Shown here one piece after another: positions 21,911-33,955 of a stretch of 64,000 nt of DNA. This DNA is from Cryptomeria japonica (lineage: Eukaryota > Streptophyta > Pinopsida > Cupressales > Cupressaceae). The position numbers were made by a program, and so were the translations under genes. Location of the stretch: assembly GCF_030272615.1 (NCBI RefSeq), contig NC_081410.1, forward strand, positions 504,236,942 through 504,300,941, read 5' to 3'. Each line of letters opens with the position of its first letter. Position 1 is the first letter of the stretch. A model generated the notes under the pieces. The model worked only from the letters and a program-made list of their open reading frames with translations, was not told the DNA's origin and made no database searches.

Positions 21911-24613
21911 ATGAGTAGTGAATTTTTTCAACCTTGTGTATTTCCACATAGAGCCATGCCTGGTGAAGTGTCACAACCGTATAATAGGAGAAGTTTCATC
22001 ATGAACCATTATGCTACTCTAAATTTCAGAGATATTTTGGGTTACCCAAATCCCATACCCACAGAAATTAGAAAGTATTTGCCCATATTCAGTGGGAAGA
22101 AATCAGAATCAGCATGTCAACATGTTAAAAGACTTTCAGATTTGATAGGAGAGTTTGAAATTTGCCAAGAAGATGTATGCATGAAATTGTTTGTTCAGTC
22201 AATGAAAGAGGATGCAAGGGATTGGTTCTCTTTTTTTCCAATGAATTCTATTACCTCATGGGAAGAATTGATTTCAAATTTCATGGATCAATTCGATGAG
22301 AAGGTGAGTGATTATGACTTGTTGAAAGAATTCACTTATATACAAATCAGGGAAGATGAATTGGTACCAACATTTAATATCAGATTTTCACAAGCTTTGT
22401 CTAAAATTTCCAAAAAGTATAAACTTGATGATAAAGTATGTCTAGATGTTTATATGAGTGCATTTGATGAAAATATGAGCTTCTTATTGAGAAACAAAGA
22501 ACCCAAAACCTTGTATGAAGCCTTTAACATAGCTAAAGATATGGAAAGTAACTTGAAATTTGGGATAGATAAGAGGTTTGTGTCTGCTATGGTTTCTTGT
22601 CAAAGTACCTTTAAAGGTGAAATACCATGTGAAGCTGAGCAAATGATTCCTTGTCTAGGTGCATCAAGCTCTACAGTTTTGAATGGTTTTGTTGATGCAT
22701 GTGTTTTAGATTTAAATGAGAGTCAAGAACCTCTGATGTTAATGTCGGTTGTCTCTCACAATAAGGATGGAATGATCAGTAGGAAGTGTTGTGAAAATGT
22801 TGATACAGAGATAGATATATACAAGGGATATGTACCATTTGATTTGTATGCTGGTTATGCTGATTATGTGACTGCCAATTACAAAGTGAATCATGCATCT
22901 CTCTAGGATAATATTAATGAAAATAATGATGGTGATGACCATCAATCTTTACATGTTGTTGATGTATTTGATGTTGAAATACCAAATACAAAGGGATTAC
23001 TAAGTGTTGCTATTTGTGCAAGTGAAAATGTACCATATGATGAAAATCAGAATTGTTTGGTGCAAACAATAGTTGACCCTCACTTAAACATTGATAATGT
23101 CACTTGTGTTAAGGATGAAGTAAATGTATTTTCAGATTTCACTTCTTGTAATCATGTTGATGATCTTTCTATTTTGAAAGTTATGTACAATGTTAATTCA
23201 GAAAATTTCAAGGGTGCACATGATTGCAATGAAAATATAGCACACACGGATGGACAAATTTCTATGGAATCTCACATGGAACAACAAAGTGCAATGCAAG
23301 TCCAGAAGATTGTAAAACTTAAGAAAGCTCTTGAGGTTGTGGATAAAAAGGTTCAGATATTGGAGAGCCTTCGAGTTGTTAATGAAGACCTTATGAAATA
23401 TAGTGAAGAGGATTCTTCAGAAAAGGACTATGAATTGAATGCTTGTACACTTGATGAACATGCTGATCTAATAGATGGTTTTATGACAGAAAATTTTATT
23501 GAATGTGCTGAAAACTCATCTGATGAAGTAAATAGCAGCGATGTTCATTTTCATTCTTTGGCTGATGACGAGTGTTCTATTGGTGAAGAAGATCAGTTGT
23601 GGCAAGATAAGTATGATTATCTTGATTTTCAGAATGATGGTCATAGGATAAAATCTTATGAATGTGAATCATGGAACACTAAGGATTGTTCCAGCCAGGT
23701 TTCAATTTCTTCTTTGTCTGCTGAAGATGATTATGATGATCGAATGGATGGTATCTTTAGCAATTTTACTAAATCTTTATTCAATGCTAATATAGATATG
23801 GACCAGCCACTTCAATGTCATAATGTTCATAAGGGTATTCTTCATTTTGTTTCTAACCCTTTGGATAAAGAAATAATTGATCAGCCAAATGTTGTAAATG
23901 ATGAACCAGTCCATAATACTGATGAAATTCTGAACAGCAATAGCATGGGTTGTAAAAAATTATTTCATGATGAAGGTAAGAGGCATGGGTTATGTGATGA
24001 TCATTTAAAACCACAAATGAAAGTGTTTCAGGTGGATGTAAGCCTGAAAGAGAAAGAGTTAGCTGAGGATTTGCTTTAGCGAGAGGTATGCATTCTTTTC
24101 CATGAATGGGATGTTGAGAATGCGGAGGTTTTCAGTTTGATAAGCAAGGATAGTGTGAGGTGTGATCAGCATAGTGAAGCATCACATCTAGATTGTAGTG
24201 TTCATGTTCCTTGTTTGCATCAGTTGACTAGTAATGCCCCTCATTCTATGAATTTAAATGATAACAAGGTGAGTGCTGATAGGAATTACAGTGTTGAGAA
24301 TGAGTGTTTTATTTTTCAAGTTTAGCATGATGATGCCCTTGCAAAAGATAGAGTTGAGTGGGAAAATGAAAGGTATGGAAACTTGTGGGAAAGCCTTTAT
24401 GGTGAGTTGTCTCATGGTTTTATTTTTGTTGAAGTTGCATGTGATTTCAAATTTCAAAATCAGACAAATGGCATGCACACCAGTTGTTTCAGCAGTATGA
24501 TGGTAAGGTTTGATTATAATGATTATGCTCAGTTGTTACTGGAAGGTGCCTTCATTTCAATCATGATATCAAGAAATGAGAATCAAATTTTTGACAGAGG
24601 TAAATGTTTGTGA
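21911..24613 (+). pseudogene. Gag with long non-pol extension, interrupted by three TAG codons
   Basis: Residues 1-331 (21911-22906) are a retrotransposon Gag: a Pro/Tyr N-terminus, then YLPIFSGKKSE..., KLFVQSMKEDARDWFSFFP, SWEELISNFMDQF and FTYIQIREDELVPTFNIRF, matching the retrotransposon gag domain of plant gypsy elements (capsid of the virus-like particle). No zinc knuckle follows. The SAME frame continues past TAG (22904-22906) for another ~390 codons of acidic, Asn/Asp/Glu-rich sequence (to TAG 24077-24079). It then runs past a third TAG (24323-24325) to a TGA at 24611. So ~900 codons have three amber stops and no frameshift. The extension has no recognised domain (a short coiled coil KLKKALEVVDKKVQILESL at ~23300). 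Confidence 0.7.
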
Positions 24614-24832
24614 GTGGAGCAGTTATAATCAGTTGTGAGTTTGTTTGTATATATTGTGCAGTCGCTTTGCTTTCAGTTGTGTGGTTTTCAATAAAGTGCC
24701 CTATTGTTTGGGTAGAATAAGGATGCCCTGTTTTGAAAAGAGATGAGAAGAGAAGGAATGATCCATTTTTGGGTGGTCTGCTTAACCAAAGATATCTGGA
24801 TTCTTGTGTTGATCTTGCAATCAAGCATAATT

Positions 24833-25597
24833 TGAGTCAAGTTTAGAGGCCCAATTCAAAATTTTGCTCTGCATGTCAGAAAAGTACATAAATGAGTCAA
24901 TTTCAATGGCCTAGTTAGAGAGAAGGAAAGTGGAGGTAGTTGATTTTCAAATGGTAAGGCTCAAGATTCATGTCCTATACCTTTCATTTGGCCTATTCAA
25001 TGATGTGCAACTTTTAGAATTCAGTTTGGATAAGTTTACCAGGTACTCATTTCGAGGGGTGATTTGAAAGTGCATTTTAGGCACAAATGCAGATTTTATT
25101 GAGTAGCCTTCTTTGAGCGATTACATCTTTTTCCCTATTGATCATCATGGAGAAATTCAAAGTGGATTCAATTCTATGCATAAATGTGAGTCATTCTACA
25201 AAACTTCAAGTCTTAACGAATCCATTTTCTCATTTTTTGAAGATCAATCCGTTTGCAGTTTCTATGTTTTGGCAAGTCCCTATTTCGACAGCTAGTCGAA
25301 CCCCTATTTCGCATAAGTGTAAAAGTTGCTTCAGTGAGCAGCATGTCAAAATGTTTGTTCTAGGTTAATGTTGGTATAAATGATGAGCTACTTTTCAAAT
25401 TTCAAGCCTCTACCAATCCGTTTGATCGGTTTTCAAAAGGGTGTCCCCTCCTAGGTCTAGCAGAACTTGAAGTGCAGGAGGATCATTAGGATCCTATGTT
25501 ATGTTGTCCAAGCCCTGAGGTGTTTCATTGATTGAGATTGGCTATCTCATAGATATATTTGAGGGTGTTCTTGGGTTATCACTTTTGGTGAACAACA
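24833..25597 (+). repeat. 3' LTR of gag-only gypsy-type element
   Basis: Partner of 20380-21142. A purine-rich stretch (AAAAGAGATGAGAAGAGAAGG, 24737-24757) lies ~75 bp upstream rather than adjacent, leaving the LTR start uncertain. Confidence 0.75.
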
Positions 25598-27003
25598 GTT
25601 CGTATATGATGATGATTTCATCAATACAAGTGAGTTCAAAGTGTTTGTTAATAAATTCAAGGGAAGGAAATTGAATGAAAGAAATCTTGATACTCCCCCA
25701 GAAAAAATAGATGAGGTTGTCAAACAATTTTGGGCAGAGGTCCATGAAGAAACCAAGGACCTGACACTAGAGAAGGGAGAGGATTTCTAAAATAAGCAAG
25801 ATGTACGCTCCTTTCAAGGATAGATATATCCTCTTGCATTGCCTTTAATAATCTCGAGAGATATCAATATTTGGATTTGAAGTCAAGTGATGAAGGAATA
25901 GATAAGTTGAGCTATGGGCCTAGTGACAAAGTGTTGGCTATATGGTGTTTGTATCCAGACAAGAGGCTTATCACCATTGAAAATCCATAATAGATTTTGG
26001 GGAACTTTATGGTTTACAAGGTGGAAGATGTCACTGCAAAATAGGCTGCACATTTGAATCTAAATACTATATTATTTACTAGGGCAAGAGTAGAGAAGCT
26101 CACAACTAAGAACGAGGAGTTGGATCAAAAGAATTGTGAGCTAAATGAGAGATTAAGCACCTCTACACAACAAGGTCTTCTATTATCTGTAGAGAATCAT
26201 GCTACTTAATTGAATATTGACCTACCCGTTGAGAAGGAAAAGAGGATTGAAGCATAAAGATGATTGGCCAAGGCTCAAGAGGAAACTCAAAGGCTTAGTA
26301 ATGATCTCAGAATTTATAAGTTCAAAATGGCTCAAAAATTGATCTGAGCTAAATTTGTACAGATGCTACCTCATTTGCAAATACTGCGGAATAAGTACCA
26401 AGATATTGTTGTTCTTGTCAAAAGACAAAGGAAAGTAGAGTTTGTATTTAAATTGACTTAGAGGTACATAAAAAGAAAGTAACAATTGTTACAAAATTTT
26501 GAGCAAAATGGAAGTCATTTTGATAATGATGTTCATTTGTAATTAATAACTATAACGGATGAGACCAAGGATATATATTCAGAGATTGATCTATTGTTGA
26601 ATGAATATTATAACTATCATGGGTATCTAGGGAAACTTTGAAAATTTTCAATAAACTGCAAGGAACACAACCACCAGCATTTTTCAAGGACACGGGAGAA
26701 GATAAAAATGAAGCTAAGAGGAAAGAAGATCTTGGCGAAGTATTTCTCCATGACACAATGAATGAGGTGTTTGATGAAGCTAGCAAAGTAGAACAAAACC
26801 TTCATAAGCATCTAGAAGGAATATCACAAATGGAGTTCAATGAGAGGTTATTGAATAGACAAAATGTTTCGGTGGCTACTAAAGCTTATGATAAGAATAT
26901 AAATACCTACACCAAATTATTACAAAAGGAGAAATGTTTGCTCTTGAAGAGAATATTTTGGTTGAGGCTAAATAATATTTTGAAACCTGTGCAAATGGCC
27001 TAA
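25598..27003 (+). pseudogene. Family X ORF, copy B, segment 3 (C-terminal part)
   Basis: It resumes after the gypsy-type insertion with DDDFINTSEFKVFVNKFKGRK, then a conserved IWCLYPDKRL...LGNFMVYKVEDVT block aligning with copy A. Coiled-coil text follows (TTKNEELDQKNCELNERL), and finally 26638-27003 (FFKDTGEDKNEAKRKEDLGEVF...) ending TAA at 27001. Numerous stops and frameshifts break it. I cannot assign a function; the C-terminal third is highly charged and helical. Confidence 0.5.
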
Positions 27004-28683
27004 AGTTTGTTTGGCTCCTTTGTTATTATAAAAATAAATTCAAGGCCATTTGCAAGTTTTTCTTAAAATTATCTTGGGTGAGTAGAATTTATTATGTTTG
27101 ATCTTTTTGATGATAGAAGATAGTTGCAAACTCTTTACTACTTTACAAAATTGTAAACACAATTCAGTTGAATGAAATGACTACAAGCAAATTCAGATTG
27201 TCTCCTAATTTATGTGTTTACTTATATGAATGGATGTGTCTATGATGCATTAATTTATCTTCACAATCAATTGTGAATGTGTTATATTAATTGCAGGTTA
27301 TTTGAAGGAAAAAAATTAAATTTTATAATTATAGTGTAGCAAGGTAGACATAACTTATAGTGATTCTTAAGTAAAGGCAACAAATCCATGAGGAAGCTTC
27401 TACAATTTATTAATTTCTTTATTATTATGGAAAGTTGAAATAAGATACAAATTAATAGTGCAACAGATGGCTAGAAAAACTTGTGTTTACCTTCAATAGT
27501 TAACACCAACAATCAAATTTTAATGGGACAACCTAATTGGTCTCATTCAAGTTCATAGAGGGCATTGCCTTGATTTTAAATAATGTAAATATAATGTCTA
27601 TAGATTTGTATAAAGCATGCATCGTGCCAAGCTATTTGATTGATGACCTTGTAGCACCCTTAAATTTGATTTGAAACCCCCATTGTCATCATGAATGACA
27701 TGTGAATTTTTGTCAACCCATGTACCTGCACATTTGGATTTCGATGTGAGACCCAAATTTGTATTGAAATTTCATTTAGAACATAATCTTTTCTCCAATT
27801 TCATTTCACTACAAAATATGAATGACTAGTGAAAGAAACTTACACCAAGAAGTAGGTAGCAACAAATTGGTTGAGTTATCCCGAACATTCACCATCTAGA
27901 ATATTAATTGTGCCTGAAGCCAAAAAGTATAAAAACAATATTAGATTTGATAAAAATATATATATTTAAACAATCTAAAATATGGTATTACATAGTGAAG
28001 AAGAAATTAGAATGTTTTGAAACTACACCTTGTTTATATTTTTAACAAAATCTAAAAAAAAATTGTGATCTCTTTCTTCTAATTTGTATGTATCATTCCT
28101 AGCATTGTAAGATAAGTTGGATGTTTCTATGACATATTGATTTCATGGTAGTGCTCATTAACCATAGGCAAACATCAAATTTGTTGCCTTCCCAACCATA
28201 GACAATAAGCTCTTATTGTCACCCCCAAGCACACTACATGACCTCATGTTTTTGAATTTATGTCTATAGATGCAATCATGACCTTGCATATATATGACTC
28301 AATACCTCCCAATAGACCTCAAGTTAGTCATATACTTTTGGCACCAAGGATATGGTCAGACCTATATATTACAAGTTACATATGAGTCTCCCTTAGTTTC
28401 AAGTTACATTTAACTTAATCACAAGTTACACACAAGTGGTCTACCCAAATAGGGTCGGCCCCAAATTAGACTCATACAACTAAGATATCCAAATACCAAG
28501 CCCGACAGGCCACTTGGCATTTTATGCACTAGGTCAACCCTAGAAGGGATCTGACCTAGCTACACAACAACATGATAGAATCAAGTTCCACAAAAGCATG
28601 ATCTATCAAATCATGCATGTACATCTATTGCCCCTTTATTCTATTATACCAACATAATTGAAGCTTCAAGCCTCCTATCCTAT
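27004..28683. other. No gene seen
   Basis: AT-rich DNA after family X copy B. No coherent frame. Minus-strand remnants of the family Y 3' end may extend to ~28500, but they are too decayed to claim. Confidence 0.45.
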
Positions 28684-29518
28684 CTAATAGGTCAATGTTA
28701 TTATGGTAATCAAACACCCTATTACCATCCTTCCCCTATATTCTTTAAATCCTTCCAATGTACCAAGTTCCACAAGAAACACCTTGTATTGTACTTCGAG
28801 AAACACCTTTTCTTGTAGTACATTCAGTGGGAAGTATTGAATTGCTCTCAAACAACACCCCACAATCTGATCCAATTCCAAAGCCAATTGAAACACCCTT
28901 TTGCGGGGCCCTCTCATTTTGCCTAAAGTAGACCCCATTCCTTACTTTAGTCAACCTATCTTTGGATAATTTTGGATTTCCATTCAAATGGCTAACCAAG
29001 CAAGCTTTGACCATATCCTTACCATCAAGATCTACCATTCATTTTACAGTTATTTTAAACATTTTCATCAATGAAATATAAAATTTCATCTAACTCATGC
29101 CTCCACTCACTTTCCATTATTTGCAATTCACCATGATTGTGTGCCACTTAAGACATAGATTGGAATATAGAGTTGGAATGAGATGGTGAAGAGTCATTGA
29201 CTACATCATCCACAACTTGGAATGTTGGATAATTTTGGTCCTTCATCCATGGTTTAACCCACCAAGAAGATGTTGTGGGACTCTTCGGTCACATGCCAAG
29301 AGATGATAAAATATCTTGTGCATCCTTCAATCCTATCTTGAGGGCCTCTATAATTTTCCCATCTATAGATATTTAATCATACTCTGATAATATGTTAACA
29401 TTTTGTATCATTTCTTGGTGAAATATATTCCAAATACTTTCTTTCTTCTTATGAAATTTATTAAAATGAAGACCTTGGGGATTTGATTCTTCTTTTTCAC
29501 CTCTATTAAGGGTTCTAT
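28684..29518 (-). pseudogene. Family Y gene, segment 3 (C-terminal part)
   Basis: Minus-strand reading gives LNRGEKEESNPQGLHF, KKESIWNIFHQEM, then SIDGKIIEALKIGLKDAQDI, SSWWVKPWMKDQNYP and KACLVSHLNGNPKLSKDRL, with scattered stops. It joins directly to HAIRT at 35949-35970 once the LTR element 29519-35948 is removed, giving HAIRTLNRGEKEE with no frame change. This identifies it as the distal part of the gene whose other parts are at 35949-38214 and 50626-51630. Confidence 0.6.
29510..29517. other. Direct repeat GGGTTCTA flanking the 29519-35948 element (left)
   Basis: GGGTTCTA occurs here and at 35949-35956, directly outside the two LTRs. It contains the target-site duplication; the true duplication is probably 5 bp within these 8. 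Confidence 0.75.
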
Positions 29519-31499
29519 TGTCACAAACATTTGCACTCTGTAACGATAAACCTTGACGATTAACCTTGTGAATCATTGAAACAACCTCCCGAGTGTGGGA
29601 CGTGCAAAAGTGAGGTTGAGTCTCTGGAGAAGGTCAACTTCCTATCCAATCTGATGCAAGTGTTGGACCAACCCAACACAAATAAATCCTAATCTATTTA
29701 TCTGACAGGGAAAAGTGAGAAAGAGGGAATACTTGAAAGGAAAAAGGGGTTTGCACCAAGATTGAAATGGTGATCTTCCCTACCCATTACAACACAAAAA
29801 ATTAATAAAACTACCCTAGGTATGCATGATATTCTATCCAAATTCATAACCTAGGTGTGAGTGAAGGTTGGAATTCTACAAGATGAGGAGAGGAACTGAT
29901 ACTAGTTCACAATCAACATCCACAGAGGAATCAACATAGTCACCTACAACTAAGGGAAAACAAATTAGAATGCATTCAAGCAAAAAGGTAACACATTTAC
30001 ATGAATTTCTTAAACTGAATAAAGGCAAGACAAGATAATATTATTAATGTGAAGGCAAAGCATAATTTACAATTGCAGAGGAACAAACATGTGTTCTGCA
30101 AGAGAAAACGAAAGAAGATCCTAAGGAAATACACAAAAAATATCTTTATAATTGAGGCATAACTCAAAATTGAATCACAACTAAAGCCCTAACCCTCCTA
30201 GGGTTAGGTTACAAAATATTTGAGAGGAGGAAAATATTAGATCGACTGATCTGATGGTGTGTGAGTATAGCTCTGAAAGTATCTTCCCCACTTAGAAAGA
30301 AACAAAATCCTTCTGCAAAAAGAGAGATCAAAGAATAATGGGTCGGAGTATGCCTGCAAAGCCCCCAAAAGTCTTCATATTGCATTGAAAGAGCATGGGT
30401 TGTGTCCAAAATGGGCCTGCAAAAATCCCCTCTGATGTTATAGCAAAAGAATTCAGAAGCTGGATGCAAAAGGATCAAAGATCAGGCACCGACCGAGGAA
30501 AAAAAATGTCTCGACCATTGGGTCGACAATCACCCACCTGTAGGGCATTTAAATTCCAACGGCCATAAAAAAATACAATATCAATCATTGATTAAGATAT
30601 CTTGCACAAAGATGGATGTGTGAGATCTCACCACATAAGCATCCAAAATCCACAACATTTGGATAATTCATTTCCATCTGATTTGTTTCCAAGTGGAGAT
30701 CAATGGACAGGCCCACCGCACCCTTGCTACCACATATCACGTCATTTGCCTTCCTGCTACATAAAAGAGATGTCACCAAAGGGATACATGGGGGTATGAG
30801 AGGAGAGAAACAAGTATCCTACTTTCTCGCAACACCAAACTGGAACGACTAGGACAACATGTGAGGACGCGGGGGGAAGAAAAATGAATAACCTGCAACA
30901 CAAGAACTACCTGCCTGAAGAACCAGATGAGGAAGCGAGTGGATGAACAAGTCCCTCACTTGCTTGTGGAAGAAAAAGAATCCTGCCCGAAGACCATGTG
31001 AGAAACCAGGCATAGCCAAAAGAATAGCCCATGGGCCCACAATTGAACATTGAAGGAGCAAAAGGACCCCGCGATGGAGCAAGGTCCAAAGACCATTGTC
31101 TGCATGCCCGCGAGATAAAAACAGGAACCAAAAAAGGAATGTGGGGGCATGGGAGACAAAATATTTACTGCTTGCCCACCCACAAAATTACACTGAAGGA
31201 GCCAAAAAAGATCATGAGGTCACGCGAGCCAAAACTAATAGTTGGCAACAAGTGGAAAAGAACACGCAGATTGAACCACTAATGGAAAGGAACCCTCCAG
31301 CTTGTAGAAACTTAAATGAGTTGACTGGTTGACCCGGTCAACATGAAAATAGAATTAGAGCCTAAGAAAGAAAAGTGTTCCTTTGTATGCCTCCAAAAAA
31401 TATGCATAACACGTAGGTTATCCAAGTGTGCATAACACGTAGGTTATACAAAACTAAATTTCTTGGATTGGGTCCTAAGTTAAAAGAAAAAATTTGACA
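29519..31499 (-). repeat. LTR copy 1 (~1981 bp) of the 29519-35948 element
   Basis: Matches 33956-35948 along its length: CAACCTCCC(A/G)AGTGTGGGAC, CCCTAACCCTCCTAGGGTTAG, GGTCGACAA(T/C)CACCCACCTG, and the short direct repeat GTGCATAACACGTAGGTTAT (31417-31450) near its right end. It is unusually long for its small interior. Confidence 0.85.
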
Positions 31500-31894
31500 T
31501 TTTAGCGACTCAAAGGGGATGGCAAGCCTCCTTAGCACAAGATCAGTAGCCTTAAAAAGTCCATTCAGCACAGAGACAAGGCATAAACCAAATTAGATAT
31601 ATTATGCTCCTACAATTTGCAAAAAGATAACCAAATTTATGTTGTTCTGAAAGAGAAGAGTGTGCACATGCACTTCATGGAAAGATGGAAAAAAATAAAA
31701 TGAAAAAATATTGTGCTAAAGCACTTGGAGGAAAAGAAATCCTACACTACCCTAATCTAACCAATCAACTTGAAGATGATAAACAAAACCATTCAGAGAT
31801 TGGTTAAAGTAGCTACCCTCCCTAAATAATAAAGGGTGATTTACATGGCTCTAAACTAAAATACAGGGATGGAAAATGAAAAGCAAAACCAATG
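31500..31894. other. Interior flank of the 29519-35948 element
   Basis: Contains TAGCGACTCAAAGGGGA (31503-31519), three bases from the LTR, which resembles the primer site at 21147. The rest has no coding frame. Confidence 0.4.
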
Positions 31895-33587
31895 CTAGTT
31901 GTAGGAAGCACTACACTCACAAACAAACATACATGCCCCAAAAGCTTGACCAGACACATTGTTGATCATTTCTTCATTTTTAGCTTGGGTATGTGGCTTT
32001 ACAACTTCATGCTTGGCCCCAATCATGGAGAAATATCTGATTGGGAAGTCACTTGATATGATAAAAAGTGAGCTTCCACTGCTGACCTGCTCAGGTTCAA
32101 CCCTCTCCTCCACCAAAACCTGATCATGTTGGTTAGAAAACTCCCCTCTTAAGGATATGAATTCATCATTGAGGTTGGAACATGAGGAATGAATGATTTT
32201 TGAGAACATGTAATCATTCAAATCATTATCAACCTTTACATATTCTACCTCAACCTCATAATTTTGAAAATTAAAGATATAAGAATTTATATCTTCATCA
32301 ATAATCTCTGATTTGTGTTCTTGTTCACTTTCAACAACAATTTCCTGCAAGTCATCCTTTTGACTCTCCAAAACTTGAAAGTCCTCACTTGTCTTCTCCT
32401 AGACTTGCACTTGACATGGCTGCAACATGTCCAAATCTGAACAAAAACCTTCCAAATCATCCCAAAATAAATCTTCCTCTAATTATTCTTCACTTTTTGT
32501 AAAATGGAACTAATTTGGGCATTGCTACATCTCTCCTGGATGTCTAGAAAAATGGAAATGGGAGTTGAACTGAGATCTTCCATTTCCCCATAGTCATCAT
32601 AATTTTCCTCCACTAATGTAGGCTCTTACACGATGTCCACCATTGGTCTAGGTGAAGAAATCTCCTCTTCATCCTCAGTGAAGGAGGGAAGGTGATTAGA
32701 TATTACCAAGACTTCCTCCTCACCACATATTGGTGTGGTGACTTGTTGCAGTAGGTCATCGTTATGCTCCTTTTGTTGTATCTTTGTTTTCTCTATGTTA
32801 TTTTCATTAGAAGCAGGTCGCTTGGTATATTGATAGGGAGGATGAGCTCCATATGCCCTCCAAACAATAGGTCCATCCTTACAAAGGTGAATCTCAACAG
32901 GGCCAAACCACTGAGGAGCCTAGAAAAGAGGCTCTTGCACATCCATAGCTGGCATTCCCATGAAACTTGGGACGTTGAAATTAGAGCTCTCCTAGATAGG
33001 CTCCTCATAAGGATGAATTTTCTCAAGGACAGGATCCTCAAAAGATCTAGGGGGATCCCTTGTCTGAAACTTGGAAATCTTCTTTTAGGGGGGATAGGAT
33101 CAGAGGCATCTGCCTGCATGATTTTAACCTCTAGAGCTGCCAACTGTCTGACCTCTTCCTATCTGGTAGAAGAAAGTTGCTCTATAAGAAAAGCCTCATG
33201 ATTTTGTTGGACTTCTAACTCTTGTTGTTGTTTAAGTTGAGCTTGAGAAGAAAGCTCTACTTGTTGTTTTTGTTGGTGAAAGGACTCCTCTTATTGTTGC
33301 TCCTAAAGTTGTTGCTTGATTTCATCAATGTGCCTTCTATAATCTTGCATCATATTTTCCATTTCGGTCATAGTAGATTCTATAAGAAGGGATGCCTCAC
33401 TCTTTTGAGGATAAATGGGCTAAGAAGGGGTGAGTGGGGGGTAAAGATTAGGGAAATTACCACCTACTGCTTGAGCAAGGGCACCTAGATTAAAACTAGG
33501 AGAAGTCCTAATTTGTTCATGTTGGTGAAATGGGGAGGGCTGATTTATATTTTCAAAAAATGGGGGGTGAATAGAAATTACACCCAT
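31895..33587 (-). pseudogene. Gln/Glu-rich ORF of the 29519-35948 element
   Basis: Starts at ATG 33587 (MGVISIHPPFFENINQPSPF). A Gln/Glu-rich coiled coil follows (QQKQQVELSSQAQLKQQQ, ~33250), then after frame changes PAMDVQEPLF...APQWFGPVEIHLCKDGPIVW (~32850-32960), an acidic middle, and 32371-31895 (IVVESEQEHKSEIIDED...). At least four internal stops are present, three TAG and one TAA. No zinc knuckle, protease or RT is visible. It is probably a divergent gag-type or accessory protein of the element; no domain recognised. Confidence 0.5.
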
Positions 33588-33930
33588 GATAGGATCTCAT
33601 TGCAGAAGAATTCAAGGGAGATAGATTTTGCTAAATGAAATGCTTGGAAAGGGCAGAATATTTGCCTAGCTAGAGAAAGGATGGCATACCATGATTCACC
33701 AAAATTTGTTTGAAGTTGGGTACTTGAAGAAAAGCTGCCTCCAAAAGCTTGAGATTGAATAACACACCAGATCTTTAGTTGTTTGAACTCTGTTTTACTT
33801 AACCAGTAGATTTATTTTGTAGATTCCCCAAGTGCTTGAGGGTGACTTCCTCCAAAGGCTGAGTTTGTTGATAGACACAACAACTATCAACAAAGGATAA
33901 TAAATCTCAAACTAAAGTAGGTTCAAACAG

Positions 33931-33947
33931 TCCCATCGGGCGTGTCA
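33931..33947 (-). other. Primer-binding site candidate
   Basis: TGACACGCCCGATGGGA on the minus strand, 8 bases inside the LTR at 33956. It resembles CACGCCC-GTGGGA-type primer sites of plant gypsy elements. It implies minus orientation, agreeing with the ORF. Confidence 0.55.
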
Positions 33948-33955
33948 AAAACTAT

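Larger units (their letters stand above)
20380..25597 (+). mobile_element. Gag-only Ty3/gypsy-type LTR element
   Basis: LTRs of ~763 bp (20380-21142) and ~765 bp (24833-25597) flank a 3.7-kb interior with a primer-binding site and one long plus-strand reading frame (gag then a non-pol extension). No protease, RT, RNase H or integrase is present. The LTR ends are approximate: the right ends agree (GGTGAACAACA), the left ends blur, and I found no target duplication (AAATT versus GTTCG). The element splits family X copy B. Confidence 0.75.

Noticed and set aside
31503-31519. Plus-strand primer-binding site as proof of plus orientation
   Set aside because: The ORF is on minus and a second primer-site-like sequence exists at the other end; left unresolved and not used to orient the element.
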